A stretch of 64,000 nt of DNA from JBGAHD01 sp044226395 (GTDB lineage: Bacteria; Pseudomonadota; Gammaproteobacteria; Xanthomonadales; Ahniellaceae), in assembly GCA_044226395.1 (NCBI GenBank), contig JBGAHD010000001.1, forward strand, positions 806,001 to 870,000, read 5' to 3'. Position 1 is the stretch's first letter, and every line of letters starts with the position of its first letter. This document shows positions 1 to 8,747 of the stretch, one piece after another. Below the pieces are notes generated by a model, which saw nothing but the letters and a program-made list of their open reading frames with translations, ran no database searches and was not told where the DNA came from. The position numbers were made by a program, and so were the translations under genes.

Positions 1-260
1 ACCTTCTCCACGCGCCCGGGGCAGAAGGCGGCGAGCATGTGCTCGGCGTCGGCCAGGGGAATGGCGTATTCGAATTCGAGACGTGTCGATCCGGCGACGC
101 GCGATTTGATGTTGAGCCACGCGCGCTCGCCGGCCACGCGCACGCGCGCGGAGCAGGCATCGCCGCCCAGATAACCTTGGCTCAGGCGTTCGCTCGAGGT
201 CACCTCGGCGCGCCAGCGCGCATCAGCGAGCAGGAATTTACGTTCGATCTCGACGGCCAT
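1..260 (-). CDS. CYTH domain protein (triphosphate tunnel metalloenzyme), partial
   Basis: Reading the minus strand from the ATG at 258-260 gives an open frame that runs off the left edge, so about 86 N-terminal residues are seen. It starts MAVEIERKFLL, the ExExK signature of CYTH / triphosphate tunnel enzymes (inorganic triphosphatase, thiamine triphosphatase and relatives). Later come the basic and acidic strands expected for the tunnel, for example RVRVAGERAWLNIKSR and RLEFEYAIPL. The start lies 5 bases after the rlmD stop, so the two genes are probably co-transcribed. The substrate cannot be told; small stand-alone CYTH proteins in proteobacteria are usually tripolyphosphatases. Confidence 0.85.
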   Translation of the reverse strand, partial: MAVEIERKFLLADARWRAEVTSSERLSQGYLGGDACSARVRVAGERAWLNIKSRVAGSTRLEFEYAIPLADAEHMLAAFCPGRVEK

Positions 261-265
261 GACGC

Positions 266-1567
266 TCAGCGCTCGAACAGCGCGATCGATTCGACATGGC
301 CCGTGTGCGGGAACATGTCCATCACGCCCGCGGCCACGAGCTTGAATCGATGTTGATTGACGAGGATGCCAGCGTCGCGCGCGAGGCTCGCCGGATGGCA
401 CGAGACATAGACCACGCGCCGCGTCGACTTGCGCGGCAAATAGGCCAGCACTTCGGCCGCGCCCGCGCGCGCGGGATCGAGCAGCACGCGATCGTAATCG
501 CGACGCGCCCACGCGGCATCGCGATGGTCCTGCGACAGATCCGCGGCATGGAACTCGGCGTTGCCGATGCCATTGCGTTCAGCATTCGCGGCGGCGCGAC
601 GCACCAGGCCCGCCTCGCCTTCAACACCGACGACCTGCGCGACGCGACGCGCCAGCGGCAAGGTGAAATTGCCCAATCCACAAAACAGATCGAGCACTTG
701 CGAGGTGGCCGTGGGCTCGAGCAATTCCAAGGCGTGATCGATCATGCGCGCGTTCATGCGCGCGTTGATCTGGATGAAATCGAGCGGCTGAAAATGCAGG
801 CGCACGTCATAGCCCGGCAGCGCGAAGGACAGATCCACCGCTTCGGGATACAGCGGCGCCACCGAATCGAGACCGCCGGGCTGCAGGAATACGGCCAGGC
901 CCGTCGCCTTGGCGAAGGCGATCAAGCGCGCGCGATCGGCTTCCGACAGCGGCTGCAAATGACGCAGCACGATCGCGCCCAGCTCATCGCCGACCGCGAA
1001 TTCGATCTGCGGAATCTCGCGGCGCGAGTCCATGCCCGAGATCATCGCCGACAAGGCCTCGATACGCTCGCCGATCGCCGGATGCAGCACCGGGCAACGA
1101 CGCACGTCGGCGACGTAGCGGCCATTGGTCTCGCGAAATCCGACGAGCAGGCGATCTTTCTTTTCGACCCATTTCACCGACAAGCGACCGCGACGGCGAT
1201 AACCCCAGGGCTCGTCGAACAAGGGCGGCAACACGCGCTCGGGCGTGACATGGCCGATGCGTTCGAGATTCTCCAGCAGCGTGCCCTGCTTGGCCGCGAT
1301 CTGCGCGGAAGGCGATTGATGCTGGAGCGCGCAGCCGGCGCAGACGCCGAAGTGTTCGCACGCGGGCGTGACGCGATCGGGTGACGGCGTGAGCACTTCG
1401 ACGACTTCCGCCTCGTCGAACTGACGATGACGACGGACCATCTTCGCGCGCACGGTTTCGCCCGGCAGCGCGCCGGTGACGAAGATCGCCTTGCCGTCCT
1501 GTCGGGCCACGCCGCGACCGTCATGACTGAGGTCGCTGATCTGAAGTTGCAACTCGCTCACGGACAC
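266..1567 (-). CDS. rlmD: 23S rRNA (uracil(1939)-C(5))-methyltransferase RlmD
   Basis: SAM-dependent methyltransferase of the RumA/RlmD family, which methylates U1939 of 23S rRNA. It has an N-terminal TRAM-like segment (residues 1-60), the Fe-S cysteine set CEHFGVCAGC plus a later RRCPVLHP, the SAM motif VLDLFCGLGNFTLPLA, the DPARAG motif, the catalytic cysteine in YVSCHPASLARD (most relatives have Asn after this Cys; here it is His) and the C-terminal DMFPHTGHVE. The frame stays open upstream to 1888 but that part is non-homologous, so the start is set at GTG 1567 (another GTG lies at 1561), giving 433 residues. No clear ribosome-binding site is seen. Followed closely by the CYTH gene. Confidence 0.93.
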   Translation of the reverse strand: MSVSELQLQISDLSHDGRGVARQDGKAIFVTGALPGETVRAKMVRRHRQFDEAEVVEVLTPSPDRVTPACEHFGVCAGCALQHQSPSAQIAAKQGTLLENLERIGHVTPERVLPPLFDEPWGYRRRGRLSVKWVEKKDRLLVGFRETNGRYVADVRRCPVLHPAIGERIEALSAMISGMDSRREIPQIEFAVGDELGAIVLRHLQPLSEADRARLIAFAKATGLAVFLQPGGLDSVAPLYPEAVDLSFALPGYDVRLHFQPLDFIQINARMNARMIDHALELLEPTATSQVLDLFCGLGNFTLPLARRVAQVVGVEGEAGLVRRAAANAERNGIGNAEFHAADLSQDHRDAAWARRDYDRVLLDPARAGAAEVLAYLPRKSTRRVVYVSCHPASLARDAGILVNQHRFKLVAAGVMDMFPHTGHVESIALFER

Positions 1568-1649
1568 GGCCCGGAATCGCAGGGGCCGCGCAGGGTACGA
1601 GGGATGCGCCCCGAACGCAATGCCGGGGCGCACCGGGCCGAAAACGCGC

Positions 1650-2249
1650 TTATTTGCGCTTCCAGGCGCCGTTGTCGTCCTGGTAATACCAGCCGGCGCG
1701 CGCGCTTTCGATCCACTGCTTGGCGAAGGTATTGCGGATGTCGGCTTCCCACTCGGGATGGCCGTTGGCCACGGCGATTTCGCGATAGACCGCGGCGCGA
1801 TCGCGATTGTCATCGGCCACCGCCTGCTTGACCGCGGTGCGCGCCGCCAGCGGGACGCCGGCCGGATCGCGCAATTCGACCAGACCATCGCGGGTCAGGC
1901 CCAGAGCGCCGGAATCGAAGTGCGCTTGCAGACTGTCGCTGAAGCGCGCGGCCATGCGCGACTGGATCGCCTTGATCGCCGGCGTCTCGATCGAGATGTC
2001 GGCCTGCGCCTGCGCGCTGGGCACGATGTCGAACAGCGCGCTGAGCGACGGCGGCTTGCCGCCCGAGCCTTCGGCCGGCGCGGTGGCCGGATCGGCTTCG
2101 GGCTTGGCGGCGTCGGTGCCGATCACGTTGTCGATGAACTGCTCGGCCGCTTTTTCCGCCTGCGCCTCGGGAAAATAAACATTGATCGTCACACAGGCCG
2201 TGACCAGGGCCACGCTTGCCATCAGGCCCAACCAACGCGTGCGTTTCAT
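1650..2249 (-). CDS. YdbL-like (DUF1318) lipoprotein
   Basis: 199 residues. A lipoprotein signal (SVALVTAC, lipid-modified Cys at about residue 19) is followed by VTINVYFPEAQAEKAAEQFI, a linker rich in Ala/Pro, and a C-terminal DUF1318/YdbL domain (IQSRM...GLTRDGLV...YREIAVANGHPEWEADIR...GWYYQDDNGAWKRK). It lies 30 bases downstream of the YdbH-like gene. In E. coli the order is ydbH-ynbE-ydbL, where YnbE is a tiny outer-membrane lipoprotein partner of YdbH. Here no separate ynbE exists; the lipoprotein N-terminus with its TIN segment may stand in for it (inference). Probable role: envelope lipid transport. Confidence 0.8.
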   Translation of the reverse strand: MKRTRWLGLMASVALVTACVTINVYFPEAQAEKAAEQFIDNVIGTDAAKPEADPATAPAEGSGGKPPSLSALFDIVPSAQAQADISIETPAIKAIQSRMAARFSDSLQAHFDSGALGLTRDGLVELRDPAGVPLAARTAVKQAVADDNRDRAAVYREIAVANGHPEWEADIRNTFAKQWIESARAGWYYQDDNGAWKRK

Positions 2250-2279
2250 GCGACTGCTCCTCGTGATCGATGCAATGAA

Positions 2280-4310
2280 CTAGTGAATGATCGGACTGGT
2301 ACCGCTGGTCGCGGCCTTCAGGCGCGCCACCAGCACGGGCCAGTCGACGCGACGCTGATGACCCACCACCGACAGCCGCGGCAGCCCCGAGCCTTCGACG
2401 ATAGTGTAGCCACCGGCGTTGCTGTCGAGGCCGCCCAGATAGCAAACGTTGTTGGCGAGCTTCAGATCCAGGCCCAGATTGGCGTAGCTGAAATGCTCGA
2501 AGACCTTGAGCAGGCTCTGCTGCAAGGAGATGCCGCCGCCGACCGACGACAGCGCGTTGACCGCGCGTTGCGACAAGCGCTGACGCTCGGCGCGCGTGCG
2601 ATCGGAACGAAAACGCGCGTCCATCGCCACCGGCGCCCAGTCGACCAGACGCAGGCCCTTGATCGTGCCATCGAGCCGGCCTTCGATGCTGCCGAAGGAA
2701 AACGCCTGCGTGACCAGACCCAGATCGAGATCGTCCAGCGTCAGATCCGCCGCCAGCGACGGCGCCACGCCGAACGGTCGCTCGAGCGAGAGCGCGCCCA
2801 CGTCGATCTTGCCGTCGAACACGTTCAAGTGCAGCCCACCCTCCACGCTGTAGCGGTCGCCAACGCCGCGCACCGCCGGAATCTCGCCCGACAAGCTGCC
2901 GCCGAACGCGGGCCAGCCCACCGCCGTCGCCAGTCGCGCCAAATCGAGTTCATGCGCCGACAGCGCCGCGTCGACCTGGGCCACGCCATTGGCGTCATAC
3001 GTTCGCGAGAAACGCTTGAACTCGACCTGACCGCCGAGCATGCCCAGACGCAGCGGCTGCAGCAGACGCCAATCGCGTCGCTGAAAGCGCAGATCGACGC
3101 GCGCGGCATCGACCGGCAGGCCGTAAATCTTGGCCGACTGCCAGGCCAGATGACTCGGCGGCGGATCCTGATCCTGGATGTGCACTTCGGCCTTGAAGGC
3201 TTCGACCGCGAAACGCCCCAAGCCATCGTCGAGGCGAGACAGATCCGCGCTCAGATTCATCGCGAAGGGCGCGGCGCCGTCCCAATTCAAATCGCCCGTG
3301 GCCGTGCCCGCGACGGCGAGCTTGCCCGCGCCCGAAGGCGCGGCCAGCGTGGCGAGATAGCGATCGTAGGCTTCGGGAAAACGCAGCGCGAAGCGCGAGG
3401 CGCGCACTTGCTGGGGACGATCCTCGGCGTCGAGCACGGCGCTGCCTTCGGCGCTGAGCACTTCGGGATCGTCATAACGCCATTGCGCGAGCCGCCAGGC
3501 GCCGTCGCGCCGCTGCATGTCGACGAAGACGCCGATCGGTTGCGCGCCCGTCTCGACATAGACCGGCGACACCAACCAGGCGCCGCGCGCAATCGTGGCG
3601 TCTAGCTTGAGCGCGTCGAACGCTTCGCCGATGCCCGCGTCGATCGTGCCCGAGGCATTCAAGTCGGCGGTGCCGATGCTGCCGTCGCGCGTGTCGAGGC
3701 CAAGGCCCGTCACAGTCCAACGGCCCTGCACGTTCGTGCGCGTGGCATCGCCGGGAAAACTCAGTTCCGCGGTGATGCGACCTTGGCCGATGATGTAGTC
3801 GGGCGCGAGCACGGCGAGCACGTCGGCGAGCCAGCTCAAGGGCATGTCGCGCGTGTCGAGCGTGGCGGGCGTGGTGCCCTCGCCCCAGGCATAACGCGCG
3901 CTGGCCGCGCCCGAGGCCAGGGTCAGATTGGCGCCGCCCGTGGGCGCGCGCGACAGGCTCAGACGGCCATCGAGCACCAGCTTGCCTTTGCTCGCGCGAA
4001 TCGGGCCGGCGCAGGACCAGGATTCATCGGCGCCACGTCGCAGTTCGCATTGCCAGCGCAGTTGCCGCCAACCCGCGTTCCAGCCGGGCAGACTGACGTC
4101 CTGGGCGCGCAGGTCGAGCGCCACGGCCTCGCCCTGGGGCGTGATCGCCAAGGCCAGCCCGCGCGCGTCGACCGTATCGTTGCGCACGCGCTCGGCGCTC
4201 ACGCGCAGGGCCGCGACGCTCGGCGACGCGAGCGCGACGAAGATCAGGGCGACAAGTCCCCGCGCGATCAGCGCGCGTGGCCACCAGCGGATGAAGCGCG
4301 AGTCGGTCAT
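2280..4310 (-). CDS. YdbH/AsmA-like intermembrane lipid-transport protein
   Basis: 676 residues with one N-terminal membrane segment (about residues 13-34) and a long beta-rich body typical of AsmA-like bridge proteins (TamB, YhdP, YdbH) that carry phospholipid between the membranes. The C-terminus has the YdbH-like stretch SSVGGGISLQQSLLKVFEHF, then YANLGLDLKLANNVCYLGGLD and a final VDWPVLVARLKAA. The YdbL-type gene directly downstream supports YdbH rather than other AsmA members. It is divergent from the response regulator gene with only 39 bases between them, so the promoters must overlap. Length is below that of E. coli YdbH (about 880). Confidence 0.75.
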   Translation of the reverse strand: MTDSRFIRWWPRALIARGLVALIFVALASPSVAALRVSAERVRNDTVDARGLALAITPQGEAVALDLRAQDVSLPGWNAGWRQLRWQCELRRGADESWSCAGPIRASKGKLVLDGRLSLSRAPTGGANLTLASGAASARYAWGEGTTPATLDTRDMPLSWLADVLAVLAPDYIIGQGRITAELSFPGDATRTNVQGRWTVTGLGLDTRDGSIGTADLNASGTIDAGIGEAFDALKLDATIARGAWLVSPVYVETGAQPIGVFVDMQRRDGAWRLAQWRYDDPEVLSAEGSAVLDAEDRPQQVRASRFALRFPEAYDRYLATLAAPSGAGKLAVAGTATGDLNWDGAAPFAMNLSADLSRLDDGLGRFAVEAFKAEVHIQDQDPPPSHLAWQSAKIYGLPVDAARVDLRFQRRDWRLLQPLRLGMLGGQVEFKRFSRTYDANGVAQVDAALSAHELDLARLATAVGWPAFGGSLSGEIPAVRGVGDRYSVEGGLHLNVFDGKIDVGALSLERPFGVAPSLAADLTLDDLDLGLVTQAFSFGSIEGRLDGTIKGLRLVDWAPVAMDARFRSDRTRAERQRLSQRAVNALSSVGGGISLQQSLLKVFEHFSYANLGLDLKLANNVCYLGGLDSNAGGYTIVEGSGLPRLSVVGHQRRVDWPVLVARLKAATSGTSPIIH

Positions 4311-4349
4311 GCGTAAGATGGTGCCAGCTCCAAAGGGATTTGGCTAAGC

Positions 4350-5078
4350 ATGGCCAGCATACTCATCGCCGATGACGACCCGATCAGCGCGCGCTACCTG
4401 CGCGACCTGCTCGAGGGCGCGCGACACGACGTCACCCACGCCTCCGATGGCCGCGACGCCTTGCGCGAGGCGCGAACGCGCCGCTTCGATCTGTTGATCG
4501 CCGATCTGCGCATGCCTTTGTTGGATGGCGCCGAGTTGCTGCGCAGTCTGCGCGCGGATTCGGCGGCGGCGTCGCGCACGTGTCGCGCGCTGGCCATGTC
4601 GGGCGAAATCTCGCGCGAACGTCATCGCGAATTGCTGGCCATCGGCTTCGAGGACGCCGTGCAGAAGCCCATTCCCGCGCAGACCGTGCTCGACTGGGCG
4701 GCGGGACGACCGCACGTCGCCGACGCGGACATGACGCCAAGTCCCGCGCCTTCGGAAACCGCGGGCGCGGTGCTCGACGATCGCGCCGCGCTCGAAGCCG
4801 TGGGCAGCGCCGAAGTGCTGCAAGGCCTGCGCGAACTCTTTCATGCCGAATTGCCCGTGCTCGCCGCGCAACTCGGTAGCGCGGTGGCGCGCGGCGATCG
4901 CGAGACGGTCTCCGATATCGTGCATCGCCTGCGCGCTTCGTGTCGATTTTGCGGCGCGACGCGCTTGGATGCCGCGCTGCGCGAACTCACGCGTGGCCAA
5001 TCGTTGACGGCCGCGTGGCGTGTAGCCTTGGAGGAAGTGCGCGCCGTGCAGCAGGCGCTCGGTGGTGAAGACGGCTAA
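4350..5078 (+). CDS. Response regulator: receiver domain plus HPt domain
   Basis: 242 residues. Receiver domain at 1-115: acidic pocket ADDD at 7-10, phospho-acceptor Asp in LLIADLRMP, Ser in ALAMSGE, Lys in VQKPI. After a Pro/Ala linker, residues 140-240 form an HPt domain with the phospho-histidine motif IVHRLRASCRFCG. There is no output domain, so the protein should act as a phosphorelay intermediate. No histidine kinase lies nearby, so the donor must be elsewhere. An AAGGGA-like ribosome-binding site precedes the ATG. It converges on recO, 25 bases apart. Confidence 0.85.
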   Translation: MASILIADDDPISARYLRDLLEGARHDVTHASDGRDALREARTRRFDLLIADLRMPLLDGAELLRSLRADSAAASRTCRALAMSGEISRERHRELLAIGFEDAVQKPIPAQTVLDWAAGRPHVADADMTPSPAPSETAGAVLDDRAALEAVGSAEVLQGLRELFHAELPVLAAQLGSAVARGDRETVSDIVHRLRASCRFCGATRLDAALRELTRGQSLTAAWRVALEEVRAVQQALGGEDG

Positions 5079-5103
5079 CGCGATCGCGTCGAACCTCGCG
5101 CGC

Positions 5104-5865
5104 TTAGTCATCGAGCGCGTCGACGCCCTCGCCCACCGGATTCGAGGCCGGTCGGTTGCCCGCATTTGGCAGCACCATCCGCCAAGCCGCCAATTCATGA
5201 CCGCCGAGATGATGACGCAGCACCGCGCGCATCAGGCGCTTGAGTTCCTTCGCCTGCGCTAGCGGCGGCGGTATATCGCCATTCAAGGCGATCAAGGCGG
5301 CGCCGCTAATCGCATAAGGCGCGTGACCGCCCACGGGCTGCGCGCCGAGTTCGGGATCGAAGCGATACGCGCCGCGCGCATCGATCGCCGCGCCGCTTTG
5401 ATCGAGGTCCAGATTCAGGCCATAACCGAGAATGCCCAACAGATCGCGCTCGAACCGCCGCAAGGCCCACGCCTGCGCGGCGAGATCGGCGAGCGCGAGT
5501 TCGCCCAGGCATTGGGCATAGCGCGAGATCAGTTCGACATGCGCGTCATGACGCGAAAGCAAGCGCGTCAGCAGTTCGTTGATGTAGAGCGCGCACAGCA
5601 GCCCTTCGTCGGCGAGTGGAATCGGCGTGCCGACCGGATCGGCGTCCGTGAGCGTGCCCAGTTCTCCGCGCGCCTGCCAGGACAAACTCAGCGCCTGCAG
5701 CGGTCGCAGCAAGCCGCGACCGAAACGCGGCTTGGCCGCGCGCACGCCGCGCGCGATCAAGCCCACGCGACCGTGATCGCGCGTGAGCACTTCAAGCAAG
5801 ACGCTGGTTTCGCGATACGGCCGCTCATGCAGGATGAAGGCCGGCTGCCCTTCGATGCGCTGCAT
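5104..5865 (-). CDS. recO: DNA repair protein RecO
   Basis: 253 residues, the usual RecO length. The N-terminal OB-fold starts with the family pattern PAFILHERPYRETSVLLEV and continues TRDHGRVGLIARGVR. The helical C-terminal domain contains LLCALYINELLTRLL and RRFERDLLGILGYG. RecO works with RecR to load RecA on SSB-coated single-stranded DNA. It starts 9 bases after the era stop and is the last gene of the long minus-strand operon; pdxJ, which often follows recO, is absent, and a convergent response regulator gene follows instead. The zinc cysteines found in Gram-positive RecO are absent, as is usual in gammaproteobacteria. Confidence 0.93.
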   Translation of the reverse strand: MQRIEGQPAFILHERPYRETSVLLEVLTRDHGRVGLIARGVRAAKPRFGRGLLRPLQALSLSWQARGELGTLTDADPVGTPIPLADEGLLCALYINELLTRLLSRHDAHVELISRYAQCLGELALADLAAQAWALRRFERDLLGILGYGLNLDLDQSGAAIDARGAYRFDPELGAQPVGGHAPYAISGAALIALNGDIPPPLAQAKELKRLMRAVLRHHLGGHELAAWRMVLPNAGNRPASNPVGEGVDALDD

Positions 5866-5874
5866 GGCGCGGCC

Positions 5875-6777
5875 TCAGTCGACGTAGCCGAACTTGCCCA
5901 GCGCCTCTTCGTCGTCGCACCAGCGATCGCGCACGCGCACTTGCAGTTCGAGAAAGACCTTGCCGTCGAGCTGCTTTTCCAGCGCTTGGCGCGCCGACGT
6001 GCCGATCATCTTGATCTGCTCGCCCTTCTTGCCGATGGCGATGGCCTTCTGCCCTTCGCGCTCGACCCACAGCGTGGCGGTGATGCGCGTGAGGCCGGGC
6101 TCGACCGTGAACTCGTCGATCTCGACCGTGCTGGCGTAGGGCAATTCCTCGTGCAATTGCCGCACGACTTGTTCGCGAATGGTCTCGGCCGCGAGAAAGC
6201 GCTGACTGCGATCGGTGATGGCATCGGGCTCGAACAGCGCCTCGCCCTCGGGCAGCATGTTCAGCAGCGTGCGCCGCAGATCATCGAGACCTTGTTGCTT
6301 GAGCGCGCTCACGGGCACCAGCGCGGCGAAGTCGTGCTTGGCGCCCAAGCGCGCGAGCAACGGCAGCAGATCGGTGCGTTGCTGGCGCAGCTTGTCGATC
6401 TTGTTGATCACCAGCACGATCGGCAGCTTGGCCTCGCGCGCGGCGGCGAGCGCGAGGTCGTCTTCTTCGTCCCAGCGCTGCGCTTCCACGACCAAGGCCA
6501 CGACATCGGCCTCAACCAGCGAACCGCGCGCCGCGCGATTTAGATAGCGATTGATCGCGCGCCCACCACCGGCATGCAAGCCCGGCGTGTCGGCGAACAC
6601 GATCTGGCCGTGCTCGTCGGTGATCACGCCCAAGATGCGATGGCGCGTGGTCTGCGCCTTGTGCGCGACGATGCTGACCTTGAAGCCGATCAGCGCGTTG
6701 ACCAGACTCGACTTGCCAACGTTGGGCCGGCCGATGACCGCGACGACGCCGGCGCGAAAGGGGTGAGGCGCGTTCAT
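5875..6777 (-). CDS. era: GTPase Era
   Basis: 300 residues. GTPase motifs: G1 GRPNVGKSS, switch region KAQTTRHRILG, G3 DTPGLH, G4 NKID. The C-terminal KH domain contains VEREGQKAIAIGKKGEQIKMIG and ends in VRVRDRWCDDEEALGKFGYVD. Era binds the 3' end of 16S rRNA and acts in 30S subunit maturation at the inner membrane. Its ATG overlaps the rnc stop by 4 bases, so it is translationally coupled to RNase III, the classic rnc-era-recO arrangement. Confidence 0.97.
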   Translation of the reverse strand: MNAPHPFRAGVVAVIGRPNVGKSSLVNALIGFKVSIVAHKAQTTRHRILGVITDEHGQIVFADTPGLHAGGGRAINRYLNRAARGSLVEADVVALVVEAQRWDEEDDLALAAAREAKLPIVLVINKIDKLRQQRTDLLPLLARLGAKHDFAALVPVSALKQQGLDDLRRTLLNMLPEGEALFEPDAITDRSQRFLAAETIREQVVRQLHEELPYASTVEIDEFTVEPGLTRITATLWVEREGQKAIAIGKKGEQIKMIGTSARQALEKQLDGKVFLELQVRVRDRWCDDEEALGKFGYVD

Positions 6778-7451
6778 GCCGGGCTCCTGCCAGTTTCCAG
6801 CTCGCGCACGCGCGCGAGCACGAGTTCCGCCGCGCGCGCTTCGGCCGCGCGTCGACTATTGCCCTCGCCCGTGGCTTCCAGGCCCAGGGCCGGCAAGCGA
6901 CAGCGCGAGTAGAAGGTTTTGTCGTGATCGGCGCCGGTGGTCTCGACCAGTTCGTAGGCCGGCAGCGCGAGACCGCGTCCCTGCATCAGTTCCTGCAGCG
7001 CGGTCTTGGGGTCTTTCTGCACGCGGCCTTGTTCGAACTGCGCGATCTGCTGGGCGAACATCGGCAGAAAACACGCGCGCGCGGCGTCGATGCCACCATC
7101 GAGAAACACCGCGCCGACCACGGCCTCGAAGGCATCGGCGACGATCGACGCGCGCGCGTGACCACCGCCGCGCGCCTCGCCCGCGCCCAGCGACATCGCG
7201 TCGCCGAGCTTGAGCAAGCGCCCCAGATGCGCCAGGGTTTCCTCGCGCACGATGGCCGAGCGCAGCCGCGTGAGCTCGCCTTCCGAGGCGTTGGGGAAAC
7301 GCTGATACAAGGCTTCGGCGACCAGCAGGCCGACCACGGCGTCGCCGAGGAATTCCAGACGTTCGTTGTGCGGCCGGCCGGCGCTTCGATGGGTCAAGGC
7401 GACCGCGAGCAGGCTGTCGTCGCGGAAGCGGTGATCGAGGAGCGGAATCAA
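6774..7451 (-). CDS. rnc: Ribonuclease III
   Basis: 225 residues. The RNase III catalytic signature NERLEFLGDAVVG lies near residue 30; the second acidic cluster is DAFEAVVGAVFLDGG; the C-terminal double-stranded-RNA-binding domain starts at DPKTALQELMQGRG and includes GEGNSRRAAEARAAE. It cleaves double-stranded RNA in rRNA processing and mRNA turnover. The stop overlaps the era start. The ATG lies 64 bases after the stop of the DUF4845 gene. Confidence 0.96.
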   Translation of the reverse strand: MIPLLDHRFRDDSLLAVALTHRSAGRPHNERLEFLGDAVVGLLVAEALYQRFPNASEGELTRLRSAIVREETLAHLGRLLKLGDAMSLGAGEARGGGHARASIVADAFEAVVGAVFLDGGIDAARACFLPMFAQQIAQFEQGRVQKDPKTALQELMQGRGLALPAYELVETTGADHDKTFYSRCRLPALGLEATGEGNSRRAAEARAAELVLARVRELETGRSPA

Positions 7452-7515
7452 GTCGATGTCAGCGCGCGGGCGCTGCCTGGGCGGGTCCGCGCGTGGCGGG
7501 CCCGCCGGGCGGAGT

Positions 7516-7902
7516 TCACTCGGGTCCGCGACGCGACAAGTCGATGGTCTTGTCGAACTTGGCCACGAAATCGATGTTGTAAATCATGTTGTCGCGCACT
7601 TCGTACTTGATGTTCAACAGATAGCCGCCGCCATTGCGCGTGATGCGAATGTTGTTCGGCTTGACGGAAGTGACATAGCTGATGTTGAACTTGCGATCGA
7701 GCAGCGAGCGGATTTGATCCGGCGTCTTGTTGGTGATCGCGGGTTCGACCTGCAGGGCCTTCATCGCCTGCAGCACCCCGTAGTATTCGGAGTACACCGG
7801 GAACAGCTTCATCGCGATGTAGGCGAAGAAGCCCACCACGGCCAGGACCATGAGAAACCCGATCAGGGTGATGCCGGAAATGCTGCGCTTCATGGATTGC
7901 AT
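7516..7902 (-). CDS. DUF4845 family small membrane protein
   Basis: 128 residues from the ATG at 7900-7902; a second ATG at 7891-7893 is also possible, because the AGGAGAGG ribosome-binding site lies just ahead of both. One N-terminal membrane helix (ITLIGFLMVLAVVGFFAYI) follows a type IV-pilin-like basic start, then a short periplasmic domain with YSEYYGVLQAMKAL and VKPNNIRITRNGGG. This family is always found between lepB and rnc in gammaproteobacteria; its function is not known to me. The frame remains open upstream to 8040 but there it overlaps lepB. Confidence 0.85.
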   Translation of the reverse strand: MQSMKRSISGITLIGFLMVLAVVGFFAYIAMKLFPVYSEYYGVLQAMKALQVEPAITNKTPDQIRSLLDRKFNISYVTSVKPNNIRITRNGGGYLLNIKYEVRDNMIYNIDFVAKFDKTIDLSRRGPE

Positions 7903-7925
7903 CCTCTCCTCAGCTCGGCCCGATC

Positions 7926-8747
7926 TTACTTGATCACCGTGCCGATGCGATTGAATTCGACCCCGCCGTGGACGCGGTCCCAACTGAACCAGATCAGGAA
8001 GGCCCGGCCGACCAGGTTTTCTTCCGGCACCAGGCCCCACACGCGGCCGTCGGCGCTGTTATTGCGGTTGTCGCCCATCACCAGATAGTGACCGTCGGTG
8101 ACCGTCCATTCGCCCTCGGTGCCGGCGGCGAAGGTCGGCGGCGGCCCCATCAGGATATGGTGCTCGACGCCGGGCAGGAACTCGTCGGCCTCGATATAGC
8201 CCTCGCGATCGTAATCGCGCGAACGGCTGCGACCGGCATAATGCCCCACCGGCTTGAGATCGACCGGCTGGCCATTGATGTAAAGACGGCTGTTGCGCAC
8301 CACCACGTGATCGCCCGGCAAGCCGATAACGCGCTTGATGAAATCAGTACCACGCTCGGGATCGGTGGGACTGCGACCGGGGTAACGAAACACCACCACG
8401 TCGCCGCGAGTGGGTTCGCCCAGGGGCACGACTTTCTTGTTGATCACCGGCACGCGCAGGCCGTAGGCGAATTTGTTGACCAGGATGAAATCGCCGTCGA
8501 GCAGGGTCGGCATCATCGAATCCGACGGAATCCGAAACGGCTCGGCCAGGAAGGAGCGCACCAGCAGCACGATCAGGATCACCGGGAAGAACGAGCGGCT
8601 GTATTCGACCGCCAGCGGTTCTTTTTCCGTGCCCAGGGCCAGGCGGCGCTTGCGCGCGAACAACCAGTGGTCCACGCCCCAGATCACGCCCGTCAGCAAC
8701 AGCAAGCCCGCGAGCAGCGCGGAGAAGTCCAGATCGAGATTCGCCAT
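7926..8747 (-). CDS. lepB: Signal peptidase I
   Basis: 273 residues. Two N-terminal membrane segments (about 8-26 and 52-68), then the periplasmic catalytic domain with Ser77 in PSDSMMPTLL, box C RGDVVVFRYP, catalytic Lys138 in TDFIKRVIGLPGD and the final GDNRNNSADGR box. It cleaves signal peptides from exported proteins. The ATG at 8745-8747 is preferred over the TTG 12 bases upstream because a GAGGG ribosome-binding site fits it. It lies between lepA and the DUF4845 gene. Confidence 0.95.
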   Translation of the reverse strand: MANLDLDFSALLAGLLLLTGVIWGVDHWLFARKRRLALGTEKEPLAVEYSRSFFPVILIVLLVRSFLAEPFRIPSDSMMPTLLDGDFILVNKFAYGLRVPVINKKVVPLGEPTRGDVVVFRYPGRSPTDPERGTDFIKRVIGLPGDHVVVRNSRLYINGQPVDLKPVGHYAGRSRSRDYDREGYIEADEFLPGVEHHILMGPPPTFAAGTEGEWTVTDGHYLVMGDNRNNSADGRVWGLVPEENLVGRAFLIWFSWDRVHGGVEFNRIGTVIK

